NCBI RefSeq assembly: GCF_025370255.1
Contig: NZ_JAMTCD010000011.1
Location: 58,258 to 122,257 of the forward strand
DNA length: 64,000 nucleotides
Reading direction: 5' to 3'
Source of the DNA: Shewanella holmiensis
Lineage (GTDB): Bacteria; Pseudomonadota; Gammaproteobacteria; Enterobacterales; Shewanellaceae
Shown here: in pieces, positions 9,684 to 18,777 of the stretch
Position numbering within the stretch: the first letter of the stretch is position 1
How the letters are laid out: every line of letters begins with the position of its first letter
The notes under the pieces: generated by a model
Databases searched by the model: none
Told to the model about the DNA's origin: nothing
Seen by the model: the letters and a program-made list of their open reading frames with translations, nothing else
Program-made: the position numbers and the translations under genes

Positions 9684-10937
9684 CTAACCTTTGCCAAAGG
9701 CATAGCTAATATTGTCTCGTGGACTTAAATATTTATGGATTTTTTCAGGCAATGCAGCTGCAGGCAAGCTACGAACAATACTCATGCCTTCTTTTTCTAG
9801 TTCAACTATTGGTGCTTGTGCAACGGGGACGATAGGGTCATAAGCTATGATGGCAGGGTAGAGAATATTTTTTAGATTGACAGACATTACCATACCAAAA
9901 TGACCGTTAGATAATTCAACGACACTGCCGGGAGGATAGATCCCCAGTAACTTAATTAGTTTTTGAACGTATTCTAAATTGAGTTTCTTTTGATAATTTT
10001 TATACAGTAGCCCAAGCGCCACGCTAGGTGTTTTGGCTTTTATTAGCAAACTGCCATTACACAGGTTGTCATATTCATTTACTACGGCAAGTAGCTGAGA
10101 AAACTTATCTAACTGTTCAGCCTTTAACCCTTGAGGCGTGCCACTACCATCTAAAAACTCATGGTGGTTGGCTATCATAGGCTTGGCTTCTTCTGGGAAG
10201 GTATCGGCCAATTTTAAAAAGTTCAGGCTCATTAAAGGATGCTGCTTAACCAGATTTTCTTCTGGTGTTGATAATGGCACCACTTTATTCAAAATACTCG
10301 ATGGAATTTTGAGCTTGCCGATGTCATGAAATAGACACCCAATACCGATCAATTCAATTTCTTCTCGGGTCCAATTTAATTCTTTGGCCATTAACATGCA
10401 CATCATCGACACATTCAACGAGTGGTGATGAATAACATCGGATGAATTGGCATCACTCATTAAGTGTAAGGCAAGGTTGTCTTCATCAAGTAGCATATTA
10501 GTCAAGCTACTGATTAAATCTTTGGCATCATTAATAGCATTAAGAGGGCGACTAGACACTTTGCTGACCATTGAGCGCATCATTGAAATAGAGCGTTCAA
10601 ATTGTTTTTCGGTTTTTTTAATATTGCGCTTTAGTTGTTGTTGTTTTTCAATTCGCTCTGATTTGTAATCGAGCATTTCTTGCCTGATACCCTCTAGCGA
10701 TGTTGTATCAACAGGTGCTGAAGCATTTTGGTTTTCAGTTGTCGTTGGCGAAATGTCGCTACGTTGTGGGTCGTAAAGTACTTCTTTTACGCCTAATGAT
10801 TTTATTAATTCAATTTGTGTTTGTGAGGTAATTTTGAACTTACTAAAAAGAAAAGGATGATCTTTCCACGATACTGGCAGGCTGACATAAACCCCAACTT
10901 TGAGTTCTGAGACGGCGATTTTTACATTTTTTTTCAT
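9684..10937 (-). CDS. DUF3391/HD-GYP-type protein with altered GYP motif
   Basis: A 417-residue cytoplasmic protein. The N-terminus (about 1-60) resembles DUF3391, a module that often precedes HD-GYP domains, and a coiled coil follows (about 80-120). The HD domain shows HDIGK at 204-208 and HHEFLDGSG from 258, with spacing typical of HD-GYP c-di-GMP phosphodiesterases. The usual GYP is replaced by GTP (GSGTPQG). HD-GYP proteins cleave c-di-GMP to pGpG or GMP; the GYP tripeptide is linked to interaction with GGDEF partners and to catalysis, so activity here may be changed. Monocistronic, convergent with corA. The start ATG begins MKKNVKIAVSELK, typical of the family. Confidence 0.88.
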   Translation of the reverse strand: MKKNVKIAVSELKVGVYVSLPVSWKDHPFLFSKFKITSQTQIELIKSLGVKEVLYDPQRSDISPTTTENQNASAPVDTTSLEGIRQEMLDYKSERIEKQQQLKRNIKKTEKQFERSISMMRSMVSKVSSRPLNAINDAKDLISSLTNMLLDEDNLALHLMSDANSSDVIHHHSLNVSMMCMLMAKELNWTREEIELIGIGCLFHDIGKLKIPSSILNKVVPLSTPEENLVKQHPLMSLNFLKLADTFPEEAKPMIANHHEFLDGSGTPQGLKAEQLDKFSQLLAVVNEYDNLCNGSLLIKAKTPSVALGLLYKNYQKKLNLEYVQKLIKLLGIYPPGSVVELSNGHFGMVMSVNLKNILYPAIIAYDPIVPVAQAPIVELEKEGMSIVRSLPAAALPEKIHKYLSPRDNISYAFGKG

Positions 10938-11079
10938 AAAGATGGGTGATTAGGCTCAGGTCAAATACATTCAAAAATTGGGTTTAACTTCAACTTAGTA
11001 TAAAACTTCGTCTGACTTTACAAATTGGTCACTTACATGCAGCATATTAACATTAACTTTGGAAATTAAGCAGTGAAAT

Positions 11080-11784
11080 ATGGACTTTATTGAAGTATAC
11101 CCGAATGCAATCAGCGATGAACTATGTAACAAGTTAATTGATGCAGTAAAACATCACCCAAGTGTTATTCAAGGTGTAACAGGCAGTGGTGTTGATGTTA
11201 CTAAAAAGTTGAGCCGAGATTTAATGTTAGATCAACACCCTGATTTAGCAGATCTTAAAAATGAATTACTGCAACTGACACTTGCGAACAGTGTGGAATA
11301 TTTTAAAAAGTACGCCTTAGCTTTAATGGGGGCGGTATCAGTATCGGTTAATGATGAAAATGGCCAGGCAGTTGCATTGCAACCTGATAATTTCGATAAA
11401 TTTGGGGCGGATAAAGTCAATGCCATTGTACGTTATCTATTTCGCAGTGGCACAATTAACGTACAGCATTATCAGCAGGGTAAAGGTGGATATCCGCATT
11501 GGCATTCAGAACAGTTCCCTCAGCAAGGGCACAATGAAGCTTTACACCGCGTAGTTCTGTATATGTTTTACTTAAATGATGTGGAAGAGGGCGGCGAAAC
11601 CGAGTTTTATTATCAACAACGTAAAATAAGCCCGAAAAAGGGCACAATGGTGATAGCGCCTGCAGGTTTTACCCACAGCCATCGTGGTAATGTGCCTGTT
11701 AGTGGCGATAAGTTTATTGCGACCTCCTGGATTATGTTTAACCGAGCAGAGCAGCTATATGCAGCGATTTCACCCAGTAAGTAA
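11080..11784 (+). CDS. 2-oxoglutarate/Fe(II)-dependent oxygenase of the prolyl-hydroxylase type
   Basis: A 234-residue cytoplasmic protein with the double-stranded beta-helix signature of P4H-like dioxygenases. The first metal motif is HWHSE (residues 140-144), an HxE variant of the common HxD. The strand LYMFYLNDVEEGGETEF is typical of the family, as is the later block GTMVIAPAGFTHSHRG, which holds the distal histidine (199 or 201). A basic residue for 2-oxoglutarate follows in SGDKF (K211). The substrate is unknown. It is convergent with the phoQ-like gene with only 21 nt between stops. The start ATG is the only one that gives the N-terminal family block. Confidence 0.85.
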   Translation: MDFIEVYPNAISDELCNKLIDAVKHHPSVIQGVTGSGVDVTKKLSRDLMLDQHPDLADLKNELLQLTLANSVEYFKKYALALMGAVSVSVNDENGQAVALQPDNFDKFGADKVNAIVRYLFRSGTINVQHYQQGKGGYPHWHSEQFPQQGHNEALHRVVLYMFYLNDVEEGGETEFYYQQRKISPKKGTMVIAPAGFTHSHRGNVPVSGDKFIATSWIMFNRAEQLYAAISPSK

Positions 11785-11805
11785 GGCCCTGTGAATAAAT
11801 GCCAA

Positions 11806-13158
11806 TTACCCCTTATAAGGCAGCTGAATAATAAAGGCTGCTCCTTGTAAATGGCTGGTTTTAATTTCAAATGAGCCGCCGTAACTGCTGACAAGTTCCA
11901 CACACACAGCTAAACCTATGCCTTGCCCTGCGTACTGTGTATCTGCACGAACACCTCTTTGGGTGACTTTTTTACGATAGTGTTCATCAACACCCGGGCC
12001 GTCATCGTCTACCTGTAACTTAAGTAAGCCATTTGTTTGTTGCTGCGCCGTGATCTCAATGGTACTTATGCAAAATTTGGCGGCATTTTCTATCAAATTT
12101 CCACAAAGCTCCATTAAATCGCCTTTACTGACAGGAAAAGCCAAATCGTCAGGGCAATGTATGATGAAGTTGATATTTTTATTCTGATACAACTTAGACA
12201 ACATTTGGATAAGCTGGTCAAGAACAGGCCTAATGTCGGTATACTCTTTTAATAATCCTTGTCTACCCATCATGGCTCGTTTCAATTGATACTTAACAAG
12301 GTGGTCCATATCTTGAATCTGTTGCTGTATTTGTTGGTCTTTGTCTTGTTGTGTTAGAGATGAATCATCAATTAATGCGATACTTGCCGCCAAGCGTGTT
12401 TTCAAGCTATGGGCAAGATCATTCATGGCATCCTGGTAACGACTTTGTCGTTGCTGACTTTGAATAATCAATTGGTTGAGTGCCTGCGTGATCTCTTGTA
12501 ATTCAACGGGGTAATCATCGGACAAACTTTGCTGTTTGCCTTGCTTTAGTTTAAGTAACTCTTGCTTAAGTTGCTTTAGCGGTAGCATTCCCCAATAAGC
12601 GGCACTGATTAACAAAAAGAGGGCTGCACCTAGCACAATGGCAAGACGAAAATAGGTTAATCGATTGAACTTTTTTAATTCAGAGGTGATGTTTGCCGCA
12701 TCTTTTAGGATTAATAAATGAAATGCTTTACCATCGATAACCGTGCTGAGTTTAAATACCAGATAAGAGGGTAACCCATCAAAATCAAGATAGTAGGCTT
12801 GGTAATCATCTTTGATGTCTGAATATTTTTCGCAAATTTCAGTAAGCTGTAAATCTTTTGCCAGCTGTGAACGCCATAGGCTGTTAAAATGGTTATTACA
12901 GGTGGCCATGATGTAACTGGTTTCAATGTTGTCATTATCTTCGGCTTCGGTGATGGGGATTAAGTTGTTTTCACGAAATTCAGCAGCAATAACGGGTAGT
13001 TCTGCGATATATTCGGCGGTAATTTGGGCGTAGCGATTTTGGGCATGCAATACCGTTACCGACCACGCAAAGCCAAAGCCCACAAGCGCGATAATGCTAA
13101 GTGATGTCACAAACATTCTTGTTAAAAGACGTTTTTTCGGCTTGTAAATTAATTGCAT
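11806..13158 (-). CDS. phoQ: PhoQ-like sensor histidine kinase
   Basis: A 450-residue membrane kinase. It has a helix near 15-40, a periplasmic sensor of about 130 residues, a second helix near 172-192, and a HAMP region. The H-box reads DLAHSLKTRLA, very close to the HSLKTPLA of PhoQ, and the ATPase has the boxes DDDGPGV and GIGLAV. The last 10 nt of the response regulator gene overlap its start, so the two are translationally coupled. By analogy with PhoQ it may respond to divalent cations, pH or antimicrobial peptides; the periplasmic domain is not similar enough by eye to claim the same ligand. Confidence 0.87.
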   Translation of the reverse strand: MQLIYKPKKRLLTRMFVTSLSIIALVGFGFAWSVTVLHAQNRYAQITAEYIAELPVIAAEFRENNLIPITEAEDNDNIETSYIMATCNNHFNSLWRSQLAKDLQLTEICEKYSDIKDDYQAYYLDFDGLPSYLVFKLSTVIDGKAFHLLILKDAANITSELKKFNRLTYFRLAIVLGAALFLLISAAYWGMLPLKQLKQELLKLKQGKQQSLSDDYPVELQEITQALNQLIIQSQQRQSRYQDAMNDLAHSLKTRLAASIALIDDSSLTQQDKDQQIQQQIQDMDHLVKYQLKRAMMGRQGLLKEYTDIRPVLDQLIQMLSKLYQNKNINFIIHCPDDLAFPVSKGDLMELCGNLIENAAKFCISTIEITAQQQTNGLLKLQVDDDGPGVDEHYRKKVTQRGVRADTQYAGQGIGLAVCVELVSSYGGSFEIKTSHLQGAAFIIQLPYKG

Positions 13159-13823
13159 GGTAAGTTGAATTTATATCCTTGGCCACGAATGGTCATAATG
13201 GCATCTTCAATACCCCCATTGGCTAGTTTTTTACGTAAACGACTGACCATCACCTCAATCGTATTTGGGTCGCCTTCTTTGTCACCGTAAACCACATCTA
13301 ATAATCGTTGTTTTGCAACCACTTCATTACAGTGACGCATTAGGTATTCCAATATGTTGTATTCAAAGGCTGTAATGTCTAAATGCGCTTCATTTAGACT
13401 CACCTGTTTACTCGCCAAATCAACAGATAAAGTGCCGCAGCTGATCATAGGTTTTACAAACCCCGCGCTTCTGCGTACCAATGCGTCTAGCCTGGCAATC
13501 AACTCTTCTTTTTGAAAAGGTTTCACTAAATAGTCATCCGCGCCAGCGTTTAGGCCTTCTACTTTATCCTGCCAGTTAATTCTTGCCGTTAGAATCAGCA
13601 TAGGAGCGGTCACTTTGGCTTCTCGTAGTGACTTAATCAGGCTGATGCCGTCTTGATCTGGTAATCCTAAATCGACAATCGCAATATCAATAGGATAATT
13701 GGTTGCTTGAAAGAAGCCCTCTTTGGCGGTAGAGGCAACCTGTACCTGATTGCCAAGTTTAGTAAGTTGTACGTTTAAATGATGAGATAAAATGGCATCG
13801 TCTTCGATCACTAAAATTCGCAT
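13149..13823 (-). CDS. phoP: PhoP-like OmpR-family response regulator
   Basis: A 224-residue regulator with a receiver domain (acidic pair EDD, phospho-acceptor in IVDLGLPDQDG, lysine in VKPF) and a winged-helix domain (TAFEYNILEYLM, RLRKKL, TIRGQGYKF). It aligns through most of its length with E. coli PhoP, sharing motifs such as LGLPDxDGxSLI, LTARxxWQDKVE and AGADDYxxKPF. The frame extends to a TTG two codons upstream, but the ATG at 13823 has AAGGAG at 7-nt spacing and yields the canonical MRILVIEDD start. A LysE-type exporter gene lies 52 nt upstream on the same strand and may be co-transcribed. Confidence 0.9.
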   Translation of the reverse strand: MRILVIEDDAILSHHLNVQLTKLGNQVQVASTAKEGFFQATNYPIDIAIVDLGLPDQDGISLIKSLREAKVTAPMLILTARINWQDKVEGLNAGADDYLVKPFQKEELIARLDALVRRSAGFVKPMISCGTLSVDLASKQVSLNEAHLDITAFEYNILEYLMRHCNEVVAKQRLLDVVYGDKEGDPNTIEVMVSRLRKKLANGGIEDAIMTIRGQGYKFNLPCN

Positions 13824-13875
13824 GTGCAACTCCTTGTACTGAAATATGGTAACTGTAGATAAAATAACGTGTGGC

Positions 13876-14547
13876 TTAAAAACTGCTTATTAAGCTGATG
13901 GCAATAGTGAATGACACACCGATAAAAATGATCCCAACTAACGCATCAATAATATGACTAACGTTGAGTAACTTTACTTGAATGCTGGGCTTGGATAATA
14001 CCATGGCTAACAGACTAAACCATATCAGCGATAAGGAAAACAACAGTACAGTTGCCGCTGTTTTGGTTATAAGGTTGACTTCAGGAGTAATCAGCACAGT
14101 AAATAACGTGATAAAGAAAATTAATGCTTTAGGGTTAAGTAAATTGGTTAACAAACCGACTTTAAATCCGTTAAATACTGACTTTTGTGGAGCATCAGGA
14201 ACAACTGATGTAACAGTTTGAACTGGCGCGTGTGTAGAGGCTGCAATAGCTTTGAAGCGTCCTATAGCTGATTTCAGTGCTTGAAAGCCCATCCAGGCCA
14301 AATAACTCACACCAATACATTGAACTAAGGTGTAAGCAAGAGGAGATTGACGGATCATTAAACTGATCCCCACAAGCGATAATAGCGTGTGGATTAAGAT
14401 AGCTATTGAAATACCCAATGCGCATGCTAATGCGGTTTTACGATGTTGTTGTGTGGCCATTTTTACAATAATGGCGAAATCAGGCCCTGGACTTATTAAT
14501 GCGATGCAATGAATAACAGCCAAGCTGGCTAATAGGGTAAAGTCCAT
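13876..14547 (-). CDS. LysE/RhtB-family amino-acid exporter
   Basis: A 223-residue inner-membrane protein with about six hydrophobic segments and the LysE/RhtB N-terminal signature SPGPDFAIIVKMATQQHRKTALACALGI in register (only part of it is diagnostic: SPGPDF). A further family motif is NLLNPKALIFFI. Proteins of this family export amino acids or derivatives such as homoserine, threonine or lysine; the substrate cannot be read from sequence. It lies 52 nt upstream of the phoP-like gene on the same strand, with no terminator between, so regulation by or with that system is possible. The start ATG is standard. Confidence 0.9.
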   Translation of the reverse strand: MDFTLLASLAVIHCIALISPGPDFAIIVKMATQQHRKTALACALGISIAILIHTLLSLVGISLMIRQSPLAYTLVQCIGVSYLAWMGFQALKSAIGRFKAIAASTHAPVQTVTSVVPDAPQKSVFNGFKVGLLTNLLNPKALIFFITLFTVLITPEVNLITKTAATVLLFSLSLIWFSLLAMVLSKPSIQVKLLNVSHIIDALVGIIFIGVSFTIAISLISSF

Positions 14548-14590
14548 TTATGTTCCTGATTGTAATAAAATTGTTTTATTCTTTATAAAG

Positions 14591-14624
14591 TAAAAATAAA
14601 AAAGGCGCAACCAGTGCGCCTTTT
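14591..14624 (-). terminator. Terminator of the dicarboxylate/amino-acid symporter gene
   Basis: AAAAGGCGCA (14600-14609) pairs with TGCGCCTTTT (14615-14624). On the minus strand the stem runs into TTTTTTTATTTTTA, 18 nt after the stop codon. Confidence 0.85.
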
Positions 14625-14641
14625 AAGAGTGCCTAACTGTG

Positions 14642-15964
14642 TTAGGTTTTTGAATTTGCTTTTGCATTCAAGACTTGTTCTTCAAAACTTGTCGCAGCTT
14701 TACCTGCTTGTGAGTCATTGAACACCTCTTCGTTGAAAGCACCTTCTGATTTAGCAATAATAACTGTTGCGACGGTATCACCAGTAACGTTGACAGCGGT
14801 TCTTAACATATCAAGTAAACGGTCTACACCAATGATCAAGGCAATACCTTCTACAGGCAGTCCGACCTGGTTTAATACCATTGCTAGCATAATCAAGCCT
14901 ACGCCTGGCACACCAGCGGTACCAATTGATGCTAAGGTTGCAGTTACAACGACCATAGCATAATCAGTTAAACTCAGCTCGATACCAAATACTTGAGCGA
15001 TAAATACGGTCGCCACCCCTTGCATAATCGCCGTGCCATCCATATTGATGGTTGCGCCAAGTGGCAATGTAAACGAAGCAATTTTGTTATCTACACCCAT
15101 ACGATGCTCAGATGCTTCGATCGTTACGGGTAACGTGGCATTCGAACTTGCGGTGCTGAAAGCGAACAGTTGTACGTCACGTATTTTACGTAAAAACATT
15201 AATGGGTTTAATCCCGAGAACACTTTTAGCAGTATTGGATAAACCACAAGCGCTTGAATTAACAGCACCGCGACGACCAATAAAAAGTACTTCACAACAC
15301 TGCCGAAGGTTTCCATTCCTAACGTTAAACTCAGTTTCGCCATTAACGCGAACACACCATAAGGTGCTAACTGCATCACTAAGGTGACAACGCGCATGAT
15401 GATTTCGTTTAAATCGTTGAAGAACAGAGCCACTCGTTCGCCACGTTCACCAATATGGGAAATAGCAAAACCAAAAATGACAGCAAATAAGATAATTTGC
15501 AGCATGTTACCTTGTGTCATCGCTTGAATGGGGTTGTCAGGGACGATATTGATGATCACTTCAGATAAGCTTGGAGCCTCTTTTACCGTGAACTCCATAG
15601 TTGAACTCACTAAGCTAGCATTGCCAGGATGAATCAAAATGGCGGCCACAATCGATATGGTTAATGCAATAGCCGTAGTAAACAGGTAAAACGAAATGGT
15701 TTTACCGCCTAAGCGACCAAGCTTAGAAGGGTCACTTAATGAGCAGGTACCACAGACTAAAGAGACAAACACTAACGGTACAACTAACATCTTTAAACTT
15801 GAAATAAATATTGCGCCGATAACGTGCAATAATCCTTCAGTGATGTAATCTTTAACAAATAAACTGTCAGGTAAAAGGTTTCGTAGAAGCAAGCCAAGTA
15901 AAATACCTGAAGCCATGCCAATTAAAATTTTACTCGTAAGTCCGAGCTGTTTTTTATTGCTCAC
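14642..15964 (-). CDS. Dicarboxylate/amino acid:cation symporter (DAACS family)
   Basis: A 440-residue secondary transporter of the glutamate/aspartate/dicarboxylate family (GltP/DctA type). It has about eight membrane helices plus the two re-entrant loops. Family signatures are the serine-rich ASSNATLPVTIE and the NMDGTAIMQG motif that binds cation and substrate, then LASIGTAGVPGVGL. Whether it carries glutamate, aspartate or C4-dicarboxylates is not decidable by eye. The frame opens at a TTG (15979), but the GTG at 15964 has GGAAGGA seven bases upstream and starts VSNKKQLGLTSK, so I use GTG. Monocistronic with its own terminator. Confidence 0.92.
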   Translation of the reverse strand: MSNKKQLGLTSKILIGMASGILLGLLLRNLLPDSLFVKDYITEGLLHVIGAIFISSLKMLVVPLVFVSLVCGTCSLSDPSKLGRLGGKTISFYLFTTAIALTISIVAAILIHPGNASLVSSTMEFTVKEAPSLSEVIINIVPDNPIQAMTQGNMLQIILFAVIFGFAISHIGERGERVALFFNDLNEIIMRVVTLVMQLAPYGVFALMAKLSLTLGMETFGSVVKYFLLVVAVLLIQALVVYPILLKVFSGLNPLMFLRKIRDVQLFAFSTASSNATLPVTIEASEHRMGVDNKIASFTLPLGATINMDGTAIMQGVATVFIAQVFGIELSLTDYAMVVVTATLASIGTAGVPGVGLIMLAMVLNQVGLPVEGIALIIGVDRLLDMLRTAVNVTGDTVATVIIAKSEGAFNEEVFNDSQAGKAATSFEEQVLNAKANSKT

Positions 15965-16188
15965 AATCGATCCTTCCAATTATTTTTCTAAGTATTTGGG
16001 GGCTAACCCGCTAAAGCCTAGCAGGAAAGGGTAACTTATGAAATGGTATAAAAGTTAAAGTTTATGTCTAAATGTGCCGATTAAAGTGTTCAGGTTGTGG
16101 CATAGTTATCAGATATTTGTGTATTATTGTCTAATAGGTAACTATTATAAATCATAAGTATTATTCTAATGTAACAGGGAGCCTGACA

Positions 16189-18651
16189 ATGAGGTCAGCA
16201 ATTAAAGTTTATTTAGCACTAATTTGTTCTTTTTTACTCGTCGCCTGTGGTGGCGGCGGCAGTATTACCGATGACGGTAGTGGTGTGACACCTACGCCTG
16301 TCACCATTTCTGTTGCGTTATCTATCGATAACACTCAAGTTTCAGTTGCTGAACCCGCAACAATTACCGCGACAGTTGTCGATTCGACAGGTAGCCCGGT
16401 AAGCACTCTGGTCAGTTTTGAATTAAATGATGACAGTTATGGTACTTTTTCTCCTGGAACGGGTCAGGTATCAACCAATGCTGATGGTGTAGCAACGGTT
16501 ACCTTGAATACAGCCTCAGTCAATACTGGTGCGACGGTTACCGCCACTATTACTTCTGGTGAAACTGCCTCGTTAAACCTCACCATGGTTGGTGACGGCG
16601 GTGAAGCGGGTGGGGGAGCTCAAGTTTCTTTAGTGTTAACAGATACTGCAGGCACACCGGTACAGACTATTAGTACATTATCTCCTGGTAAATTAACGGC
16701 TACCGTTACGGGTATCACTAAGCCTACGATTGTCACTTTCGAGTCAGATATTGGTGATTTACCCATTAAAACAGCAGTGACTAACTCAGCAGGTAAAGCT
16801 GTTGTTGATATCTATGCTGGTAGCGCTTTAGGTGCAGGAGAAGTCAGAGCGACCTTACCTACCAATGAAGTAGGTAAAACTATTGTAGTAGTAGGTGCTA
16901 CCAATGTAGTAATGGGCAGTGGTTCTGGTACTTCTTTTGTTGTAGGTCAAGCAGAAGTCAGTACAACTAATTTATCTGCAGGTGGTACGGCAACCATTAC
17001 GGTACGTATTCAGGATGATCAAGGGCAACCTTTTAATCAGCCTGTAGATGTTAACTTTTCTTCAACCTGCGCGACTAAAAATCCAGCACAAGCCGAGTTG
17101 AGTTCTCCGGTTTCATCAAGCAATGGTGTGGCCACTTCAACATATCTTGCTCAAGGCTGTGTCGGTGAAGACCAAATCAATGTGACCGCAAATGCGGGTG
17201 GCATTAGTTTGTCAGCAGTCGGTACTATTAATGTTTTACAAGCCGACGTTGGCAGTATTTCATTTGAATCAGCTGTGCCTGAAAATATCAGTATTTTAGG
17301 AACTGGTGGTGTTGAATCATCTACGGTTAAATTTAAAGTATTAGATAAAAATGGCAACCCTGTTAGTAATCAATCAGTATCGTTTAAATTAAATACCGTC
17401 GTAGGCGGCGTGGCAATTACCCCAACAATAGCCACAACCAATAATCTAGGTATTGTACAAACGGTAGTCACAACCGGTACCGTGGCAACATCTTTACGAG
17501 TTACCGCCACTGTTGAAAACGGCTCTACACCGGTAATTTCAAGTCAATCTAAGCAATTAATTGTATCAACGGGTATTCCTGATCAAGACAGTTTCTCTTT
17601 ATCCGCTGAAGTTGTTAATGCAGAAGGTTGGAACATTGATGGTACAAAAGTAGTTGTGACAGCTCGCATGGCTGATGCGTTTAATAACCCTGTGCCAGAT
17701 GGAACCACTGTTTCATTTACCACTGAAGGTGGCTCGATTGAAGATGCCTGTCAAACCATTAAAGGTGAGTGTTCAGTAAATTGGACCAGCCAACTACCTC
17801 GTCCAGAAGGCGCAGTTTTAATTGATGGTACCGGTGCTATGGTACGTAATCCGATGTCGGCATTGTCTTATGATGCAACATTAGGTTTGTATGGCAACTT
17901 TTATGGCCAAAAATACGGCGGACGTGCAACCATTACCGCGACAGCAATTGGTGAAGAATCTTTCCCTGACTTAAATGGTAATGGTCGTTTCGACGCCAGT
18001 GAACTCAGTGAGTTTAGAAATGGTGTTGATGTAACGGGGCAAGCGTTCGATTTAAATGATGCATTTAATGACTATAACGAAGATAGACTATTTAACCCAC
18101 AGCAAGCGGGTGGCCAGAGTGGTGGTACATTAGAAGAGTTAATTGACTTTAATTCAAACGGCACCTTCGACGTCAAGGATGGTTTATATAACGGTGTACT
18201 ATGTTCATCACCTGCTCATGCTGGCTGTGCAGATGGCAGCAATAATTCTAAATCGTTATATGTTCGTCGTAGCTTAGTGATGGTGATGTCAGGCAGTACA
18301 GCCTACGCAACAGAGTCAAGCCAGATATTAATCGATGATAGAGATGGTCAGCATTTAGGTGGCAACATTACGATTGTTGGTAAAGGTTCTGCTTCTGTGT
18401 TCTTCACTATTTCAGACTTACACAATCAGCAAATGCCAGCAGGCACAATTGTAAGATTTAAAACCTCAGCAGGCTCGGTGGTCAGTGCGAGTGAATATGT
18501 ATGGCCAAGCACTAACTATAATGGTGGCCGAGACTTTGGTGTAACCATTAAAGGTGAAGATGAACCAAACTCTGGGGTGTTTTTAGTTGAAGTAGAAACA
18601 CCTGGTGGCACTGTTACTGAAGTTGTCGCAATTGGCGTAACTATTTTATAG
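16189..18651 (+). CDS. Large lipoprotein with bacterial Ig-like (Big_1/invasin-type) repeats
   Basis: An 820-residue protein with a lipoprotein signal peptide (lipobox LVAC followed by GGGG). Several Ig-like beta domains of about 100 residues follow, recognisable by repeated N-terminal strands such as ATITATVVDSTGSPV, ATITVRIQDDQGQPF and SSTVKFKVLDKNGNPV, ending in TVSF-like or ADGVATVTL segments. This is the Big_1 pattern of invasin/intimin-type adhesins. Near residues 600-665 two EF-hand-like stretches occur (DLNGNGRFDASE and DFNSNGTFDVKDG). Probably surface- or periplasm-exposed, with roles in adhesion or envelope structure only inferred. Strong RBS CAGGGAG before ATG. A terminator follows; the gene stands alone between a symporter and astB. 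Confidence 0.88.
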   Translation: MRSAIKVYLALICSFLLVACGGGGSITDDGSGVTPTPVTISVALSIDNTQVSVAEPATITATVVDSTGSPVSTLVSFELNDDSYGTFSPGTGQVSTNADGVATVTLNTASVNTGATVTATITSGETASLNLTMVGDGGEAGGGAQVSLVLTDTAGTPVQTISTLSPGKLTATVTGITKPTIVTFESDIGDLPIKTAVTNSAGKAVVDIYAGSALGAGEVRATLPTNEVGKTIVVVGATNVVMGSGSGTSFVVGQAEVSTTNLSAGGTATITVRIQDDQGQPFNQPVDVNFSSTCATKNPAQAELSSPVSSSNGVATSTYLAQGCVGEDQINVTANAGGISLSAVGTINVLQADVGSISFESAVPENISILGTGGVESSTVKFKVLDKNGNPVSNQSVSFKLNTVVGGVAITPTIATTNNLGIVQTVVTTGTVATSLRVTATVENGSTPVISSQSKQLIVSTGIPDQDSFSLSAEVVNAEGWNIDGTKVVVTARMADAFNNPVPDGTTVSFTTEGGSIEDACQTIKGECSVNWTSQLPRPEGAVLIDGTGAMVRNPMSALSYDATLGLYGNFYGQKYGGRATITATAIGEESFPDLNGNGRFDASELSEFRNGVDVTGQAFDLNDAFNDYNEDRLFNPQQAGGQSGGTLEELIDFNSNGTFDVKDGLYNGVLCSSPAHAGCADGSNNSKSLYVRRSLVMVMSGSTAYATESSQILIDDRDGQHLGGNITIVGKGSASVFFTISDLHNQQMPAGTIVRFKTSAGSVVSASEYVWPSTNYNGGRDFGVTIKGEDEPNSGVFLVEVETPGGTVTEVVAIGVTIL

Positions 18652-18680
18652 AACAAATTTAGCTATACCATGATTAAAAA

Positions 18681-18702
18681 GGGCGCATTATGCGCCCTTT
18701 TT
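18681..18702 (+). terminator. Terminator of the Ig-like-repeat lipoprotein gene
   Basis: GGGCGCA (18681-18687), loop TTA, TGCGCCC (18691-18697), then TTTTT; 30 nt after the stop codon. Confidence 0.88.
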
Positions 18703-18729
18703 AATGTCTATCTTGAAAGTTATACCCGT

Positions 18730-18756
18730 AAAAAAGCCGCTGTTATTAACAGCGGC
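18730..18756 (-). terminator. Terminator of astB
   Basis: GCCGCTGTT (18736-18744) pairs with AACAGCGGC (18748-18756), loop ATT. On the minus strand the hairpin is followed by TTTTTT; 22 nt past the astB stop. Confidence 0.87.
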
Positions 18757-18777
18757 ATTTCATTTATAGGTAAACCA

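Noticed and set aside
13824..13875. PhoP-box upstream of the phoP-like gene
   Set aside because: No pair of (T/G)GTTTA hexamers with 5-nt spacing is found there.
14591..15979. TTG start at 15979 for the DAACS symporter
   Set aside because: The supposed first codons overlap the Shine-Dalgarno GGAAGGA of the GTG start at 15964.
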